Shown here in pieces: positions 7,646-16,571 of a DNA stretch of 64,000 nucleotides. The translations under genes were made by a program, and so were the position numbers. Numbering within the stretch: position 1 is the stretch's first letter; each line of letters opens with the position of its first letter. The DNA is taken from positions 62,001 through 126,000 of the forward strand of contig NZ_JBFAKK010000015.1 in the NCBI RefSeq assembly GCF_040655735.1, written 5' to 3'. This stretch comes from Phytomonospora sp040655735 (lineage in GTDB: Bacteria > Actinomycetota > Actinomycetes > Mycobacteriales > Micromonosporaceae). The notes below the pieces were generated by a model. That model was not told the DNA's origin. It was given only the letters and a program-made list of their open reading frames with translations, and did not search any database.

Positions 7646-8407
7646 TCAGACGTGGTCGATGGCGCGGAAGGCTGATTGGCTCCAGCGGGCGAAGATCTGC
7701 TCCCCGGCGCTGGGCGCGATGCCGGCTTGGCGGCCGAGGATCGGCTCCAGCATGATCCCGTACCTCTCGGGCAGGACTTCGAAAGGCGTGGCGGCGTAGT
7801 AGGCGGCCAGTCCTGAGCGAATCGGGAACTGGCCATAGACGACCATCGCGCCGAGCTGATGGTGCAGCCGCCACGCCTGAGCGAGCATTCGTGCGCCCAG
7901 GCCTGAGCCGCGAGCGGCCGGGTCGACGGCCAGACCTTGAATTTTGGTGGCCAAGGTAAGGCCGAGCAGGGCGTGGGAGGGCAAGAACCCCTTGGAGTAA
8001 AGCTCGGCGAACACAGTGCCCGGCGGCACCGTCATGACGATACCGCCGATCTGATCATCGCGGTCAACGGCGACGAGCAGCGCGGCCATCTTGACGATCG
8101 CGAGGTTCGGGTCGCCAGCGGCCGCAGCTTCGGCGATGGGATAGAGCAGCGCCTGTTTGCCATCGCGCAGCCCGGCCAGGAGCACCTCGGCGTGGGCACC
8201 GGCCCGGATAGTGGCGGCGACGTCAGCGTCGAGACGAAGGTGCGCCAGAGCCAGCAGTTCAGCAGCCCGGTCGAGCTCGCCGACGCCGGCCAGGCGCAGG
8301 CGCCATCCAGGGGCCAGACGAACACCCCGGACCAGCTCGTGGGCTCGAATCGGCGGGGCAGGACGCTCAGGGCGCTTGGGCTTGCGGGCCTTCAACTTGG
8401 CCATCAT
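7646..8407 (-). CDS. GNAT-family N-acetyltransferase
   Basis: The protein has 253 residues. The segment IQGLAVDPAARGSGLGARML near residues 160-180 is GNAT motif A (Q/RxxGxG/A), which binds the pyrophosphate of acetyl-CoA. It has a basic N-terminal tail (KLKARKPKRPERPAPP) not usual in the family. The start overlaps the stop of the upstream pentapeptide-repeat gene by 4 bp, so the two are co-transcribed. The substrate is unknown. Confidence 0.8.
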   Translation of the reverse strand: MMAKLKARKPKRPERPAPPIRAHELVRGVRLAPGWRLRLAGVGELDRAAELLALAHLRLDADVAATIRAGAHAEVLLAGLRDGKQALLYPIAEAAAAGDPNLAIVKMAALLVAVDRDDQIGGIVMTVPPGTVFAELYSKGFLPSHALLGLTLATKIQGLAVDPAARGSGLGARMLAQAWRLHHQLGAMVVYGQFPIRSGLAAYYAATPFEVLPERYGIMLEPILGRQAGIAPSAGEQIFARWSQSAFRAIDHV

Positions 8408-9960
8408 GACCTCTCCGAGACTGTCGGGGGTTCGGCATCGTGGTCACCGTCGCGAGGCGCGAGCGGCGCCGCCGCCGCGAGGAACACCGGGTCCCATTCC
8501 AGCACCCGGCCAGGCTCACCATCGACAGGAGCAGCCCGCCACCCTTCCGGTGTGAAGTGAGCAAACACCAAGCGAAGCCGCACGGCAGGGTCTACCCGAG
8601 CGATCGTGGAGAACTCTGTCCTGATGAGCCTGGCAGGCCCGAAGAACTGCGCCCCATCGAATGCGACGGTGCCAGAGAACGTTGCCTTGACGAACACTGC
8701 GGGCCCGGAGAACACCGCCCATTTGAACCTGGCAGTCGCGGCGAACTTCGCCCCACTGAAGCCGGCGTCCCCGGCGAAGCTCGCTTCGCCAAACCCGGCG
8801 TACCCGGCGAACTTCGCATCGACAAACCAAGCTGTCCCGGCAAACACCACCCCACCGAATCCTGCGTAGCCGGCGAACTCCGTGCGAATGAATCCGGCGT
8901 CGTGCTCGGAGAATCTCGCCCGCCCAAACCCAGCATCCCCGCGGAACCTTGCCTCATCGAACACAGCACGCCTGGAGAACACCGCCTCATCGAACACAGC
9001 AGTCCCGGAGAACACCGCCTCGCCAAATCCTGCGTCCCTGTTGAACGTCGCCTTGGCGAACCCGGCGATCGCAGAGAACCTCACCCCGCCGAACACGGCG
9101 GCCCCGGTGAACCTCGCCCTGTCGAACACGGCGGGCCCGGTGAACGTCGCCCCATCGAACCTAGCGGTGAGGATGTGGCAGCCGCGGAAATCGAGGTTGT
9201 GGAGGTGGGCGCCGGTGAGGTCGATGTCCATGGCGCCCCAGAACGCGTTGACGGGCTCGGGGGTGGTGTCGTCACGGTTGTCTTTGGGGCGCGGGTCGCG
9301 GAGGTGGTCGGCGAGCAGGCGCTGGGCGGTGGCGCGGACGTGCAGTTCCTCCGCTGGCCACACCGCACGCGGCCTGTCCTGACTCTCGCCGTCCACGTTG
9401 GGTTCCATCGCGGAGGATGGACTGCTGCCAGGTGCCTCTGGTGGTGGCATGCGCAGGTAGGAGCACCACACGTCCATGACCGCATGCCGGCGCGTGGGGT
9501 GCTCTTGGCCGAGGTCGTCCAAGGCGTGCAGGGCACCGACCCGCACCGCCGCCTGTGCGTGGCCCAGATGCTCGACGGCCTTGAGGAACAGCTCCTGCGC
9601 GCGTTTTTGGATCGCGTCGGCCTGCGTCGCGGCGGCGTCGCGTTCGGCTTGTTCGAAGCGGCGTTCGGCGTCGGCGATCTGGTGGGCCTGGGCATCCAGT
9701 TGTCGCTGGTGTTCGGCCTGGGCCAGGACGTGGCTCTGCTGAGCCAGGCGCTGGCGGTGAAGGAGCGCCCCGAGCGTGACCAGTCCGCCGGCGCCGAGCC
9801 CGACGGTGGCCGCAGTGCGCAACGCCTCGAAGCTCACACCCTGGGCCGCTAGCAGCCAGTACGCGCCGAAGGTGACCGCGATCGGCACCGCCAGCAACCC
9901 GAACAGCAGCCACCACCACGACCGGCGCGGCCGCGACGCCGGGCTTCCCCCAGAATTCAT
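8404..9960 (-). CDS. pentapeptide-repeat membrane protein
   Basis: From the chosen ATG the protein is 518 residues. Two hydrophobic helices lie near residues 12-35 and 45-65. A long Ala/Gln-rich coiled coil follows to about residue 130. The C-terminal half is a tandem A(F/G)xxAxFxG pattern characteristic of pentapeptide-repeat beta-helices (more than 20 units). Such proteins can mimic DNA or act as scaffolds; here the solenoid would be cytoplasmic and membrane-tethered. A start 36 bases upstream (9996) is possible. Confidence 0.82.
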   Translation of the reverse strand: MNSGGSPASRPRRSWWWLLFGLLAVPIAVTFGAYWLLAAQGVSFEALRTAATVGLGAGGLVTLGALLHRQRLAQQSHVLAQAEHQRQLDAQAHQIADAERRFEQAERDAAATQADAIQKRAQELFLKAVEHLGHAQAAVRVGALHALDDLGQEHPTRRHAVMDVWCSYLRMPPPEAPGSSPSSAMEPNVDGESQDRPRAVWPAEELHVRATAQRLLADHLRDPRPKDNRDDTTPEPVNAFWGAMDIDLTGAHLHNLDFRGCHILTARFDGATFTGPAVFDRARFTGAAVFGGVRFSAIAGFAKATFNRDAGFGEAVFSGTAVFDEAVFSRRAVFDEARFRGDAGFGRARFSEHDAGFIRTEFAGYAGFGGVVFAGTAWFVDAKFAGYAGFGEASFAGDAGFSGAKFAATARFKWAVFSGPAVFVKATFSGTVAFDGAQFFGPARLIRTEFSTIARVDPAVRLRLVFAHFTPEGWRAAPVDGEPGRVLEWDPVFLAAAAPLAPRDGDHDAEPPTVSERS

Positions 9961-10191
9961 CCCGTAACCGTCCACGAAGGACACCAAGACCACCATCACC
10001 CGAGCAGGCGAACCGCTACCGACTCGCCAGCATCTGACCGGACTCGGCGACTCCTCACCACCGGCACCCGTTACCGCCGGGCGTGTCGTGTCGTTGCACC
10101 AGGTGCAGGCGACGCGCGGGTCCTGGGCCTGAGGGGTGCTCAGGACCGGCGCATCACGCAGGCCACGGGCTCCCGGGGTGAGGGCCCAGCT

Positions 10192-10243
10192 GGGCCGCTC
10201 CGCTTGCCGTCGGGGGGACGGCACCGAAATCGCGGAGCGGCCC
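10192..10243. other. nested inverted repeat
   Basis: Outer arms GGGCCGCTCCGC and GCGGAGCGGCCC (12 bp, perfect) enclose a second perfect hairpin TGCCGTC-GGGGG-GACGGCA. It lies in the 600-bp gap between the divergent genes at 9960 and 10607, about 230 bp upstream of the former. It could be a cruciform, a terminator of lost neighbours or a leader RNA. Confidence 0.5.
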
Positions 10244-10495
10244 AACCCTCCCGCGCTTCCTTGGAATGGCAGGCGGACGGCTGCCGGCGAGAACGCGTGC
10301 GCCGAGAAGGATGCGGCCTCCGGACGGGAGGGAGGCGCCAGTGATCCCTCCCCCTATCGGGTGAACGGCCCTGTTGCCGTCGCGTGGCCGGGCGTAGCGT
10401 CGGAGATCTTCCACCGCTTCGGTGGCGGAAGGGGACGGCGGGGTGCGGCACCGCCGTCGCAGAAGCGTCTCGGGGTGTGTGGCCTCTGGAGACCT

Positions 10496-10533
10496 GGGCC
10501 GTCCTGTCTCGTCCCCTCGTGGCAGGACGGCCC
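10496..10533. terminator. hairpin in the gap before 10607
   Basis: Perfect 11-bp stem GGGCCGTCCTG / CAGGACGGCCC with a 16-base loop, about 75 bp before the 10607 gene. It may be a terminator or an attenuator. The rest of 10244-10606 holds no convincing gene. Confidence 0.4.
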
Positions 10534-10606
10534 ACTTGCTTGCCCGGGCGGCTTCGCGGGCGTCGACCGGTTGCGCTGCTGGCGGTCCTGAGGGGACGAT
10601 GAGGGC

Positions 10607-11536
10607 GTGGCCGTGCCTATTCCCCGTCAGCTGCCTCAGATGCGCGCCGAGCTCGTCGGCTGGCTCGGTGGCCTCGATGCCCAAACCGTCACCGGCTACA
10701 TAGGTGAGCTGCTGCCCGAGCAGGCCGAGGCCGTCGTCAGGCGGGCCCGTGCGGCCGCCGGCGAGGCCGAGCTCTACTACGTCAACGACGAGCTGACCGA
10801 TCTCGCGCGCCAGATCGGGGCGGGCCTGGACACCTACGCCGTCGACGCCGACGACGACCTGCCCTCCCCTTGCGGGCTGCTCATGTGGTCCCGCCCGGTC
10901 ACGACACTCGACCCGGACATCCCGTTCCAGCCCAACGCCGTGGCGTGGGCCGCCGCCGGCAACCACATCCAGGTCCAGATCTACGCCCACCTCGACAGCC
11001 AACCGCGCCGCGCGGCAAAAATCGAGATCCGCAGCCTGCGCAACGCCACCGGCGTTCGACGCTTCCCCGACCTGCACATGATGTGGGAGACCCGGATGAT
11101 CGCCGACGGGAAGGAACGGCCCTGGGAGTCCACCGAGGACGACGACCCCATGTCGTATGAGCTCCTGCGCGGACTGGTCGCCACATGGCTGCTCATCCGC
11201 CAACCCGCCGACTCGCGAAGCCGCCTCCACGACATCGAGGACCTCACCGCCCCGAAAGCGAGCCATCGCCGCATCGCCGCCGCTGGCGGCGACCCCACCC
11301 GCACCACCCGCTACGTCACCTTGCGCAAGCGCCTGCGCGACCCCGACGCCGAACCGGCCCCGGGCGACGCCAACCGTGTCTACCACCACCGCTGGTTCGT
11401 CCGCCCCCACCGCGTCACCGTCCACCCCGCCACCGGCACCCGGCGTGTCTGGCGCGGCCCCTACCTCGCCGTCCCACCCGGCTGCGAAGACGCACCCATC
11501 CTCGGCACCGACCGAGTGTTCATCGTGCGCCGATAA
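10607..11536 (+). CDS. hypothetical protein, 309 aa
   Basis: The GTG start has GAGGGG about 12 bases upstream. The protein is soluble, with a central aromatic region and a basic C-terminal third rich in Arg/His. No catalytic motif is evident. It occurs among mobile-element genes, but no family is recognised. Confidence 0.6.
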   Translation: MAVPIPRQLPQMRAELVGWLGGLDAQTVTGYIGELLPEQAEAVVRRARAAAGEAELYYVNDELTDLARQIGAGLDTYAVDADDDLPSPCGLLMWSRPVTTLDPDIPFQPNAVAWAAAGNHIQVQIYAHLDSQPRRAAKIEIRSLRNATGVRRFPDLHMMWETRMIADGKERPWESTEDDDPMSYELLRGLVATWLLIRQPADSRSRLHDIEDLTAPKASHRRIAAAGGDPTRTTRYVTLRKRLRDPDAEPAPGDANRVYHHRWFVRPHRVTVHPATGTRRVWRGPYLAVPPGCEDAPILGTDRVFIVRR

Positions 11537-11758
11537 CCAGCCATGCGAGCTGCGCTTCGTCGGCTACTACGACAACCCGCCGGCCGGAGTGCGCCCCGTC
11601 GCCGAGCCGACGTGATGTAGTCACTCATCCCTGTCGCCGGGCCGCACGCGCCCTGTCCACGCCTCATCACATCCCGGCGGCCGCACGCGCCTCCCAGCGC
11701 CCCCGACCGGCGCCAGAGCCGTTCCTACGCCGACGTCCGTTAGGTCGACCTTCGGCAA

Positions 11759-11791
11759 GCCGATGGCCGGGGCGTCGCCCCGGCCATCGGC
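11759..11791 (-). terminator. terminator hairpin after DUF397 gene
   Basis: A 14-bp perfect stem, GCCGATGGCCGGGG / CCCCGGCCATCGGC, with a 5-base loop, 15 bp beyond the stop of the minus-strand DUF397 gene. Confidence 0.65.
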
Positions 11792-11805
11792 TGTGGAACA
11801 GGTTT

Positions 11806-12024
11806 TCAGTGATCGAACTGGCCGGACTTGACCAGTGTGATGAACCCCCCGTGCTCGTTGACGTCCACACCGAGCGTCGGTGTGTCCGCCCCGAGTTTGC
11901 TGTCACCGATCTGCACCCCTCCAGATCCGGTGGCCCGCAGCAGCACGCAGTTGCCCTGGGCGTTGCCGCTCTTGGAGCTCTTGCGCCAGGTCCCGATCCT
12001 TCTATCCACCGTCGTACTCCTCAT
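11806..12024 (-). CDS. DUF397 small protein
   Basis: The 72-residue protein begins with TWRKSSKSGNAQGNCV, the hallmark of DUF397, and continues with VxIxDSK and a C-terminal FITLVKSGQFD block. DUF397 proteins are usually encoded next to Scr1-like HTH regulators and may antagonise them. It overlaps the upstream HTH gene by 23 bp, so expression is coupled. Confidence 0.9.
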   Translation of the reverse strand: MRSTTVDRRIGTWRKSSKSGNAQGNCVLLRATGSGGVQIGDSKLGADTPTLGVDVNEHGGFITLVKSGQFDH

Positions 12025-12850
12025 ATGGGGTCGCGCCGGCCCACGCGTCGTCGAACGTGGACTGGTACAGAAAGACTAGGTCCGGCTGTTCGATGTAGCG
12101 GACGGCGTCTAGGCCTTCCAGCGTCACCAGCGGCGGGTTGAGCGCCCCGGGTGCCCCCATGGTGATCACCGTGAACGCCGCGTGCATGCATCCGTGAGGG
12201 CGGTGGGCGATACGGATCTGCACGTCCGGGCGCTGTGCGAGCTCCTCCAAACGATCCGCCTGTTCGGCTTCGGCCTCCGGCCAGTGCCGCAGGTACTGGA
12301 AGGCCGCGCCGCCGATGAGGAACCGGAAGCGCCTGTGGCCCTTCGGCGTGCGCAGGACCTCGACTTGGCGTTTGGGTCGCCCGTCCCGGATCACCTGGGC
12401 CTCCTCGGGGCTGGCCGGGGGGTTGAGTTCCTGGAGCTGGGCGAGGTACGCCTGCGTCTGGGCCAGGCCGGGCATGAGCATCGGACACCAGTCGTCGTAG
12501 CTGGTCGAGGCCCGCTCGGCTTCGTAGAACAGCCGCCACTCCGGCGCCACGGCCGAGTAGTCCTCCCACAGCCCGCGCTCACCCGATCTCTCAAGGAGGT
12601 GGAGGAGGAACTCGCGCCGCTCGCTGCTCACGCCGTAGGCCTCACACATCGACGTGACGGTCGGTCCGCGAGTGCCCATCTTGGACTGCTCGATACGCCA
12701 GATCGTGTTGGGTTGCACCTTGGCCGCTCGCGCGGCCGCCGCGGTGGACAGGCCGGCCGACAGCCTGTCGGCGCGCAACGCGACCCCGAGTGCTCGGCGC
12801 GCCAGAGTCGGCGCTTCGGAGGCATCCTCGATGCCAGAAGGGTTGGCCAT
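12002..12850 (-). CDS. Scr1-like HTH/DUF5753 regulator
   Basis: The protein has 282 residues. Residues 20-75 form a Cro/C1-type helix-turn-helix (LSTAAAARAAKVQPNTIWRIEQ). Residues 95-275 match DUF5753 (EAERAS...MLMPGLAQTQAYLA, LIGGAAF, QIRIAH). This is the actinobacterial Scr1-family pattern, often called antitoxin-like, paired with DUF397. Repeated ACGGA/TCCGT motifs upstream are candidate operators for autoregulation. Confidence 0.9.
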   Translation of the reverse strand: MANPSGIEDASEAPTLARRALGVALRADRLSAGLSTAAAARAAKVQPNTIWRIEQSKMGTRGPTVTSMCEAYGVSSERREFLLHLLERSGERGLWEDYSAVAPEWRLFYEAERASTSYDDWCPMLMPGLAQTQAYLAQLQELNPPASPEEAQVIRDGRPKRQVEVLRTPKGHRRFRFLIGGAAFQYLRHWPEAEAEQADRLEELAQRPDVQIRIAHRPHGCMHAAFTVITMGAPGALNPPLVTLEGLDAVRYIEQPDLVFLYQSTFDDAWAGATPYEEYDGG

Positions 12851-12853
12851 CCT

Positions 12854-12902
12854 ACGGAGTATTCCGTGGACGCCCGTTCCGTCACGGACGAGGTTTCACG
12901 GA
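12854..12902. promoter_or_regulatory. ACGGA/TCCGT operator cluster
   Basis: Just upstream of the HTH gene, ACGGA-GTAT-TCCGT (12854-12867) is followed by TCCGT-C-ACGGA (12878-12888) and a further ACGGA half-site near 12898. Three related symmetric sites in 49 bp suggest autorepression. Confidence 0.5.
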
Positions 12903-13108
12903 ACGCGCGTCACCTCTGGTGATCAAGCCATTACCGGGCTTAGCGTCGGGTTACCAGCGCGTTTCGGCGTTGGTCCAGGCCGGAGGGTTGTCCCGTGTTC
13001 GCTCCGCCGCATCCGCGTCCCGCTTCGCCTCCCGCAACGGCCGGGGACGCGCACCCGGGCGGCGACCACGGGATCGACCCTCCATTGTCCCGAGAGCGGG
13101 GTGAACCA

Positions 13109-13380
13109 GTGATCGCACAGTGGGCCGTGGCGATCACATGGGCGGGGCTGGCCGGTGTCGTCGTCGGCGGTCTCGCGTTTCCCGACCGAGCGGGACAGGG
13201 CCCGGCTGCGGCCGTCGTCGCAACGACGATGACGGCCGCGGCCGCCGGGATCGCCGGCCGCACCGCCTGGCTGTGCGGCCGCCCCGACAACGAGGAGAAC
13301 CGATGGCGGCCGGGGCGCGTAAGCGCGCAGACACCATCGTCATCGCCTTCACCTTCGGGCCGGGACCGCTCGGCGAATGA
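13109..13380 (+). pseudogene. possible small membrane protein with frame conflict
   Basis: From GTG 13109 the frame encodes two hydrophobic helices (AVAITWAGLAGVVVGGLAF and AAAVVATTMTAAAAGIAG), then turns low-complexity near 13303 and has no stop before the downstream gene. At 13303, in another frame, an ATG with a GAGGAG site encodes 25 residues (MAAGARKRADTIVIAFTF...) ending at 13380. The two pieces look like one protein split by a frame change, or two overlapping small genes. Confidence 0.3.
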
Positions 13381-13411
13381 GGGAGAAGACCGTCACCGAA
13401 AGGAGCGCACG

Positions 13412-14008
13412 ATGTTAGAACCTGTGAGCAGGAAGGGGAGGGCGATGCGCCGGCGAGCTATGACGAGCCTGGCCATGGCCGTGCTGACTCTCCTGGCAGT
13501 ACTGGTACCAACGCAGGCGCTGGCCAGCGTCACCAACGGCACCCGCACCGAGTCACACGGCCCGGCCAGCGGGCAGCAGACCTGGACTGTCAGCGAAACC
13601 TACAGCCTCATAGTCAACCCACACGGCACCTGGAGCGCCGGGACCTGCGCCGACTCGGTCTTCGACTGGAAGGCCCTGCAAGGCGGGCTCACCAAGCATC
13701 ACGACGCGGCGATCGCGCGCACCTGCGACTACCGCTACGGGATCACCACACCGACCCGCAACGACTCCGGCTCGGCGCGCAGCCTGATCGGCAGCCAGAA
13801 GCTGGCGACGTGTGTGGGCGCCGACGACCACACGATGGCCGCAGCGAGCCTGTGCACCAACGCCCCGGCGCCCTACTCCGACATGACCGTCGTCGGCAAT
13901 GTCGAGGACGTGGTGCCCTCCACCTGCGCTCGCACCTGGCTGGTCGAGTGGGGCGGGTACGGGCCGACGGAGAACTCCGGCGGCAACCAAGACGACTGCT
14001 ACTCCTAG
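13412..14008 (+). CDS. secreted protein with signal peptide
   Basis: The start at 13412 follows AAAGGAG; a second start at 13445 follows GGAAGGGGAGG. Residues after the second Met form a Sec signal (RRRAMTSLAMAVLTLLAVLV) with an ALA-type cleavage site before SVTNG. The mature domain of about 155 residues has six cysteines, probably in disulfides, and no recognised family. It is followed closely by a lipoprotein gene, suggesting a two-gene cell-surface operon. Confidence 0.72.
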   Translation: MLEPVSRKGRAMRRRAMTSLAMAVLTLLAVLVPTQALASVTNGTRTESHGPASGQQTWTVSETYSLIVNPHGTWSAGTCADSVFDWKALQGGLTKHHDAAIARTCDYRYGITTPTRNDSGSARSLIGSQKLATCVGADDHTMAAASLCTNAPAPYSDMTVVGNVEDVVPSTCARTWLVEWGGYGPTENSGGNQDDCYS

Positions 14009-14018
14009 GGGGACGGCA

Positions 14019-14987
14019 ATGACCATGACGAGACTCAAGCAGGTCCTGGCAACGGTGGGCGTGGCGGCGATGGGCGCCTTCGCGTTGTCGGGGTGCGGCA
14101 GCCCCGCCGATGCCGCCGGCAGCGGCGACACCGACCAGCTCACCCAGACCCGCGGCGACTTCTTCGCGCTGCTGGACACGGTGCACGGCGACTCCGACGA
14201 CCGGGAGGCCGGCGAGTTCACCGCCCACACCCTCCAGCAGCAGGCGATCGCGGCGTGCATGGCGCGCTACGACTTCGACTACCAGCCGATCCCGTTCCAG
14301 CGGACCGGCCCCACCCGCAGCTTCATCGCCAGCGACACCGCGTTCTCGCCGATCGCCGAGTTCGGGATCGGCGCCGGTAAGGCCATCGAGGCCCAAAACC
14401 CTCCGGTCTACGACCCCGCCTACGAAGCGCTGCCAGAGAAAGAGAAGATCCGCTGGGGCAAGACGATCACGGCCGAATGCGGCCAGGCCGGAGGCGATGA
14501 CCCCGACACCACGACGGTCGAGCCGGATGTGCGCGCCCAGTGGGAGCGCCCGGCCCACTTCGACGAGGTCAACACCGCCTTGATGGACATGCTGGAGACC
14601 GCCCGCCAGGACCCCGGCCTCCAGAAGGCCTACGGCGAGTACCGCAGCTGCATGGAAGGCGGGGGTTTCAACGCCACCGTCTCCGGGGTCGGTGATGAGT
14701 CCGGGGAGCCGCTGGCCGCCGTTCTCGGGCAGGTCACCGCCGCCTACAACGCCGTCCCGGCCGGGGAGTGGGCCACGATGGTCGACACTCCGCAGTGGGA
14801 AACGGCCTCACGGCTGGAGGCGACCGCCTCCGCTCAGGACGCCGTCTGCCGCCAGCCCGTCCAAGACGCCGCCCTCACCCTGATCACCGACGAGCTCGCC
14901 GCGTTCCAGACCCAGCACGCCGAGACCATCGGCCTAGTGGCCGGGGAGTGGAACACCATCCGAGAGAAGGCCTCTTCCCTCAGGTAG
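14019..14987 (+). CDS. lipoprotein
   Basis: The protein has 322 residues. An N-terminal signal ends in a lipobox (FALSGC) with the acylated Cys at residue 26. The mature part contains scattered Cys (CMARYDFDY, AECGQ, YRSCMEGG, AVCRQ) in conserved-looking contexts, typical of a family of actinobacterial lipoproteins of unknown function. It lies 10 bp after the secreted protein gene and ends before a strong terminator. Confidence 0.78.
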   Translation: MTMTRLKQVLATVGVAAMGAFALSGCGSPADAAGSGDTDQLTQTRGDFFALLDTVHGDSDDREAGEFTAHTLQQQAIAACMARYDFDYQPIPFQRTGPTRSFIASDTAFSPIAEFGIGAGKAIEAQNPPVYDPAYEALPEKEKIRWGKTITAECGQAGGDDPDTTTVEPDVRAQWERPAHFDEVNTALMDMLETARQDPGLQKAYGEYRSCMEGGGFNATVSGVGDESGEPLAAVLGQVTAAYNAVPAGEWATMVDTPQWETASRLEATASAQDAVCRQPVQDAALTLITDELAAFQTQHAETIGLVAGEWNTIREKASSLR

Positions 14988-15001
14988 CGCCTGCACGCCA
15001 G

Positions 15002-15031
15002 CGGGCCCACCACGAACACGTGGTGGGCCCG
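15002..15031 (+). terminator. strong terminator hairpin
   Basis: Perfect 13-bp stem CGGGCCCACCACG / CGTGGTGGGCCCG with an AACA loop, 14 bp after the lipoprotein stop. Confidence 0.8.
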
Positions 15032-15173
15032 TTCCCGTCCGGGTAGCGAGCATGCAGGGCCGACCGCGCCGACGACATCGTCGAAGCGCTTGGCTCATGG
15101 TCGCCGGTCGGGAGAGAAAACAGCGTGGTCTGCACATGGCTCTACCCCGCGGCCCGGCCGGCGATGCAACGCT

Positions 15174-15812
15174 CTAGCGGTAGTCGTCGGCCTCGTCGCA
15201 CGTCTTGTCCATGCCCTTGATGGCTTTCTCCAGGGCGGAGTTGCTCTGCTTGGCGACGGCTTCGAAGAACTTCTCGACCTCGTCGATGCACGCCGCGAGG
15301 GCCTCGTTGGCCTCTGTGGCGTCGTCGAGCTCTTCCTGGGTGTCCTCGAGTTCCCCGTTGAGCGAGGTGTTCTTGCCGGTGAGGTCCTCAGTTGTCTGTT
15401 CGGAGGCGACCAAGGCGTCCCTGGTGTCCGTGAGCTTCCCGGCGGTGCTGGCCAAGACCACGGTAAGGACGATCGCGGCGACGAGCAGCAGGCCGGTGAC
15501 CAGCGAAAGGATCGGTACGGCCTTGCTCTTCTTCGGCGCTGGCTGGGGTGGACCGAAGGCCGGCGCGGCAGGGTCAGCCTGTGCAATCCCCACGGTGGAC
15601 GGGCCGGCGGGAACGGGCGGGGCCTGCTCCACGGCGGGGGCCGCCGGAGAGGTGGCGGGGTCCTGTGTGGTCCGGTCCGCGGGGACGGGGGCGGCGTATG
15701 CAGTGTGGTCTGCCATGGCGGGCTCCACGGTTGGGGTGTCGGCCGTGGAGGGCGGAACGGGCGAGGCGCTTGACGCCTCGTTCGGGGAGTTCGGGGCAGC
15801 GGGCATCGTCAT
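15174..15812 (-). CDS. Pro/Ala-rich membrane-anchored coiled-coil protein
   Basis: The start at 15812 has AAGGAG at optimal spacing. Of 212 residues, the first ~95 are low-complexity Pro/Ala/Thr-rich, probably cytoplasmic. Residues 99-122 are a transmembrane helix (PILSLVTGLLLVAAIVLTVV). Residues 126-180 form a coiled coil (TRDALVASEQTTEDLTGKN...), followed by a short tail with two Cys. This type II topology is common in actinobacteria; the function is unknown. The 620 bp upstream (15813-16435) hold no convincing gene. Confidence 0.72.
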   Translation of the reverse strand: MTMPAAPNSPNEASSASPVPPSTADTPTVEPAMADHTAYAAPVPADRTTQDPATSPAAPAVEQAPPVPAGPSTVGIAQADPAAPAFGPPQPAPKKSKAVPILSLVTGLLLVAAIVLTVVLASTAGKLTDTRDALVASEQTTEDLTGKNTSLNGELEDTQEELDDATEANEALAACIDEVEKFFEAVAKQSNSALEKAIKGMDKTCDEADDYR

Positions 15813-16435
15813 GGAGTGGGCTCCTTGCTGGGCGGGTGTTCGGGCAGTGGGCATCGGTCGCGTTCGCGGGGGGCCAGGCACTGTTCTCACGCGCAGGACG
15901 ACCGAACCAGAAGAGTAGCGCCCCGCACACGAACCCTTGATCACGTCCGCGTCACTATTGCAACTCGAAGCGCCAGTCGCGCGTGGGCCGCCATCACCCT
16001 CATGACCCGACGCCTCGCACGCACCTGAATTCCTCGACACCCGCCAAGCAGCACGCCATCAGAAGCCAGGTCCCGCACAGGTTCTCAGTTCCCCATGAAT
16101 CGCCGACGCCAATATCCGCAAGCTCTGAACGGCGGTGCCAGTACAAGCGAGGGCGGCGGCCACAGCGCCAAGCCACAGGCGTTCTTCTTCCAGCCTTCGG
16201 ATCGCTACGCGCGTCGCTGCCGACACGCCACGGATCCGACGAACCGGAATCCCTCGTCTGGGCCGCCAACGCTCCGCGCGCAGCCCCTTTGGACGCCTAC
16301 GTGGCATCGGCCTTTCGGATCAGCATGCCCACCTCCTGCCACGGGCGAGACAGCCCTCACCACGCCCCAGCGGCCGGGATGCGCCACTGGCGGGCCCCGA
16401 CCGGATATGGAACAGGCACTGAGGACGTGGAAGGC

Positions 16436-16543
16436 ATGCTCGGCCCGTGCCGGCACCTGGAGCCGGAGGTGTACCGCAACGAGGACGAGCGGTTCGCACT
16501 CGCCCTTCGCATGGCCCACGATGCGTGGGTGGCAACCCAGTAG
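16436..16543 (+). CDS. small ORF, 35 aa
   Basis: Thirty-five residues with natural composition (...EVYRNEDERFALALRMAHDA...). An in-frame extension to ATG 16379 is possible. It ends just before a short gap and the convergent integrase gene. It may be an excisionase-adjacent small protein, but nothing proves this. Confidence 0.35.
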   Translation: MLGPCRHLEPEVYRNEDERFALALRMAHDAWVATQ

Positions 16544-16571
16544 CCATCCGCCCGGCAGACCTACAGGCCGG

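Noticed and set aside
8440..9852. 470-residue plus ORF with repeated Pro/Glu units
   Set aside because: The repeats are the reverse reading of the pentapeptide repeats on the minus strand.
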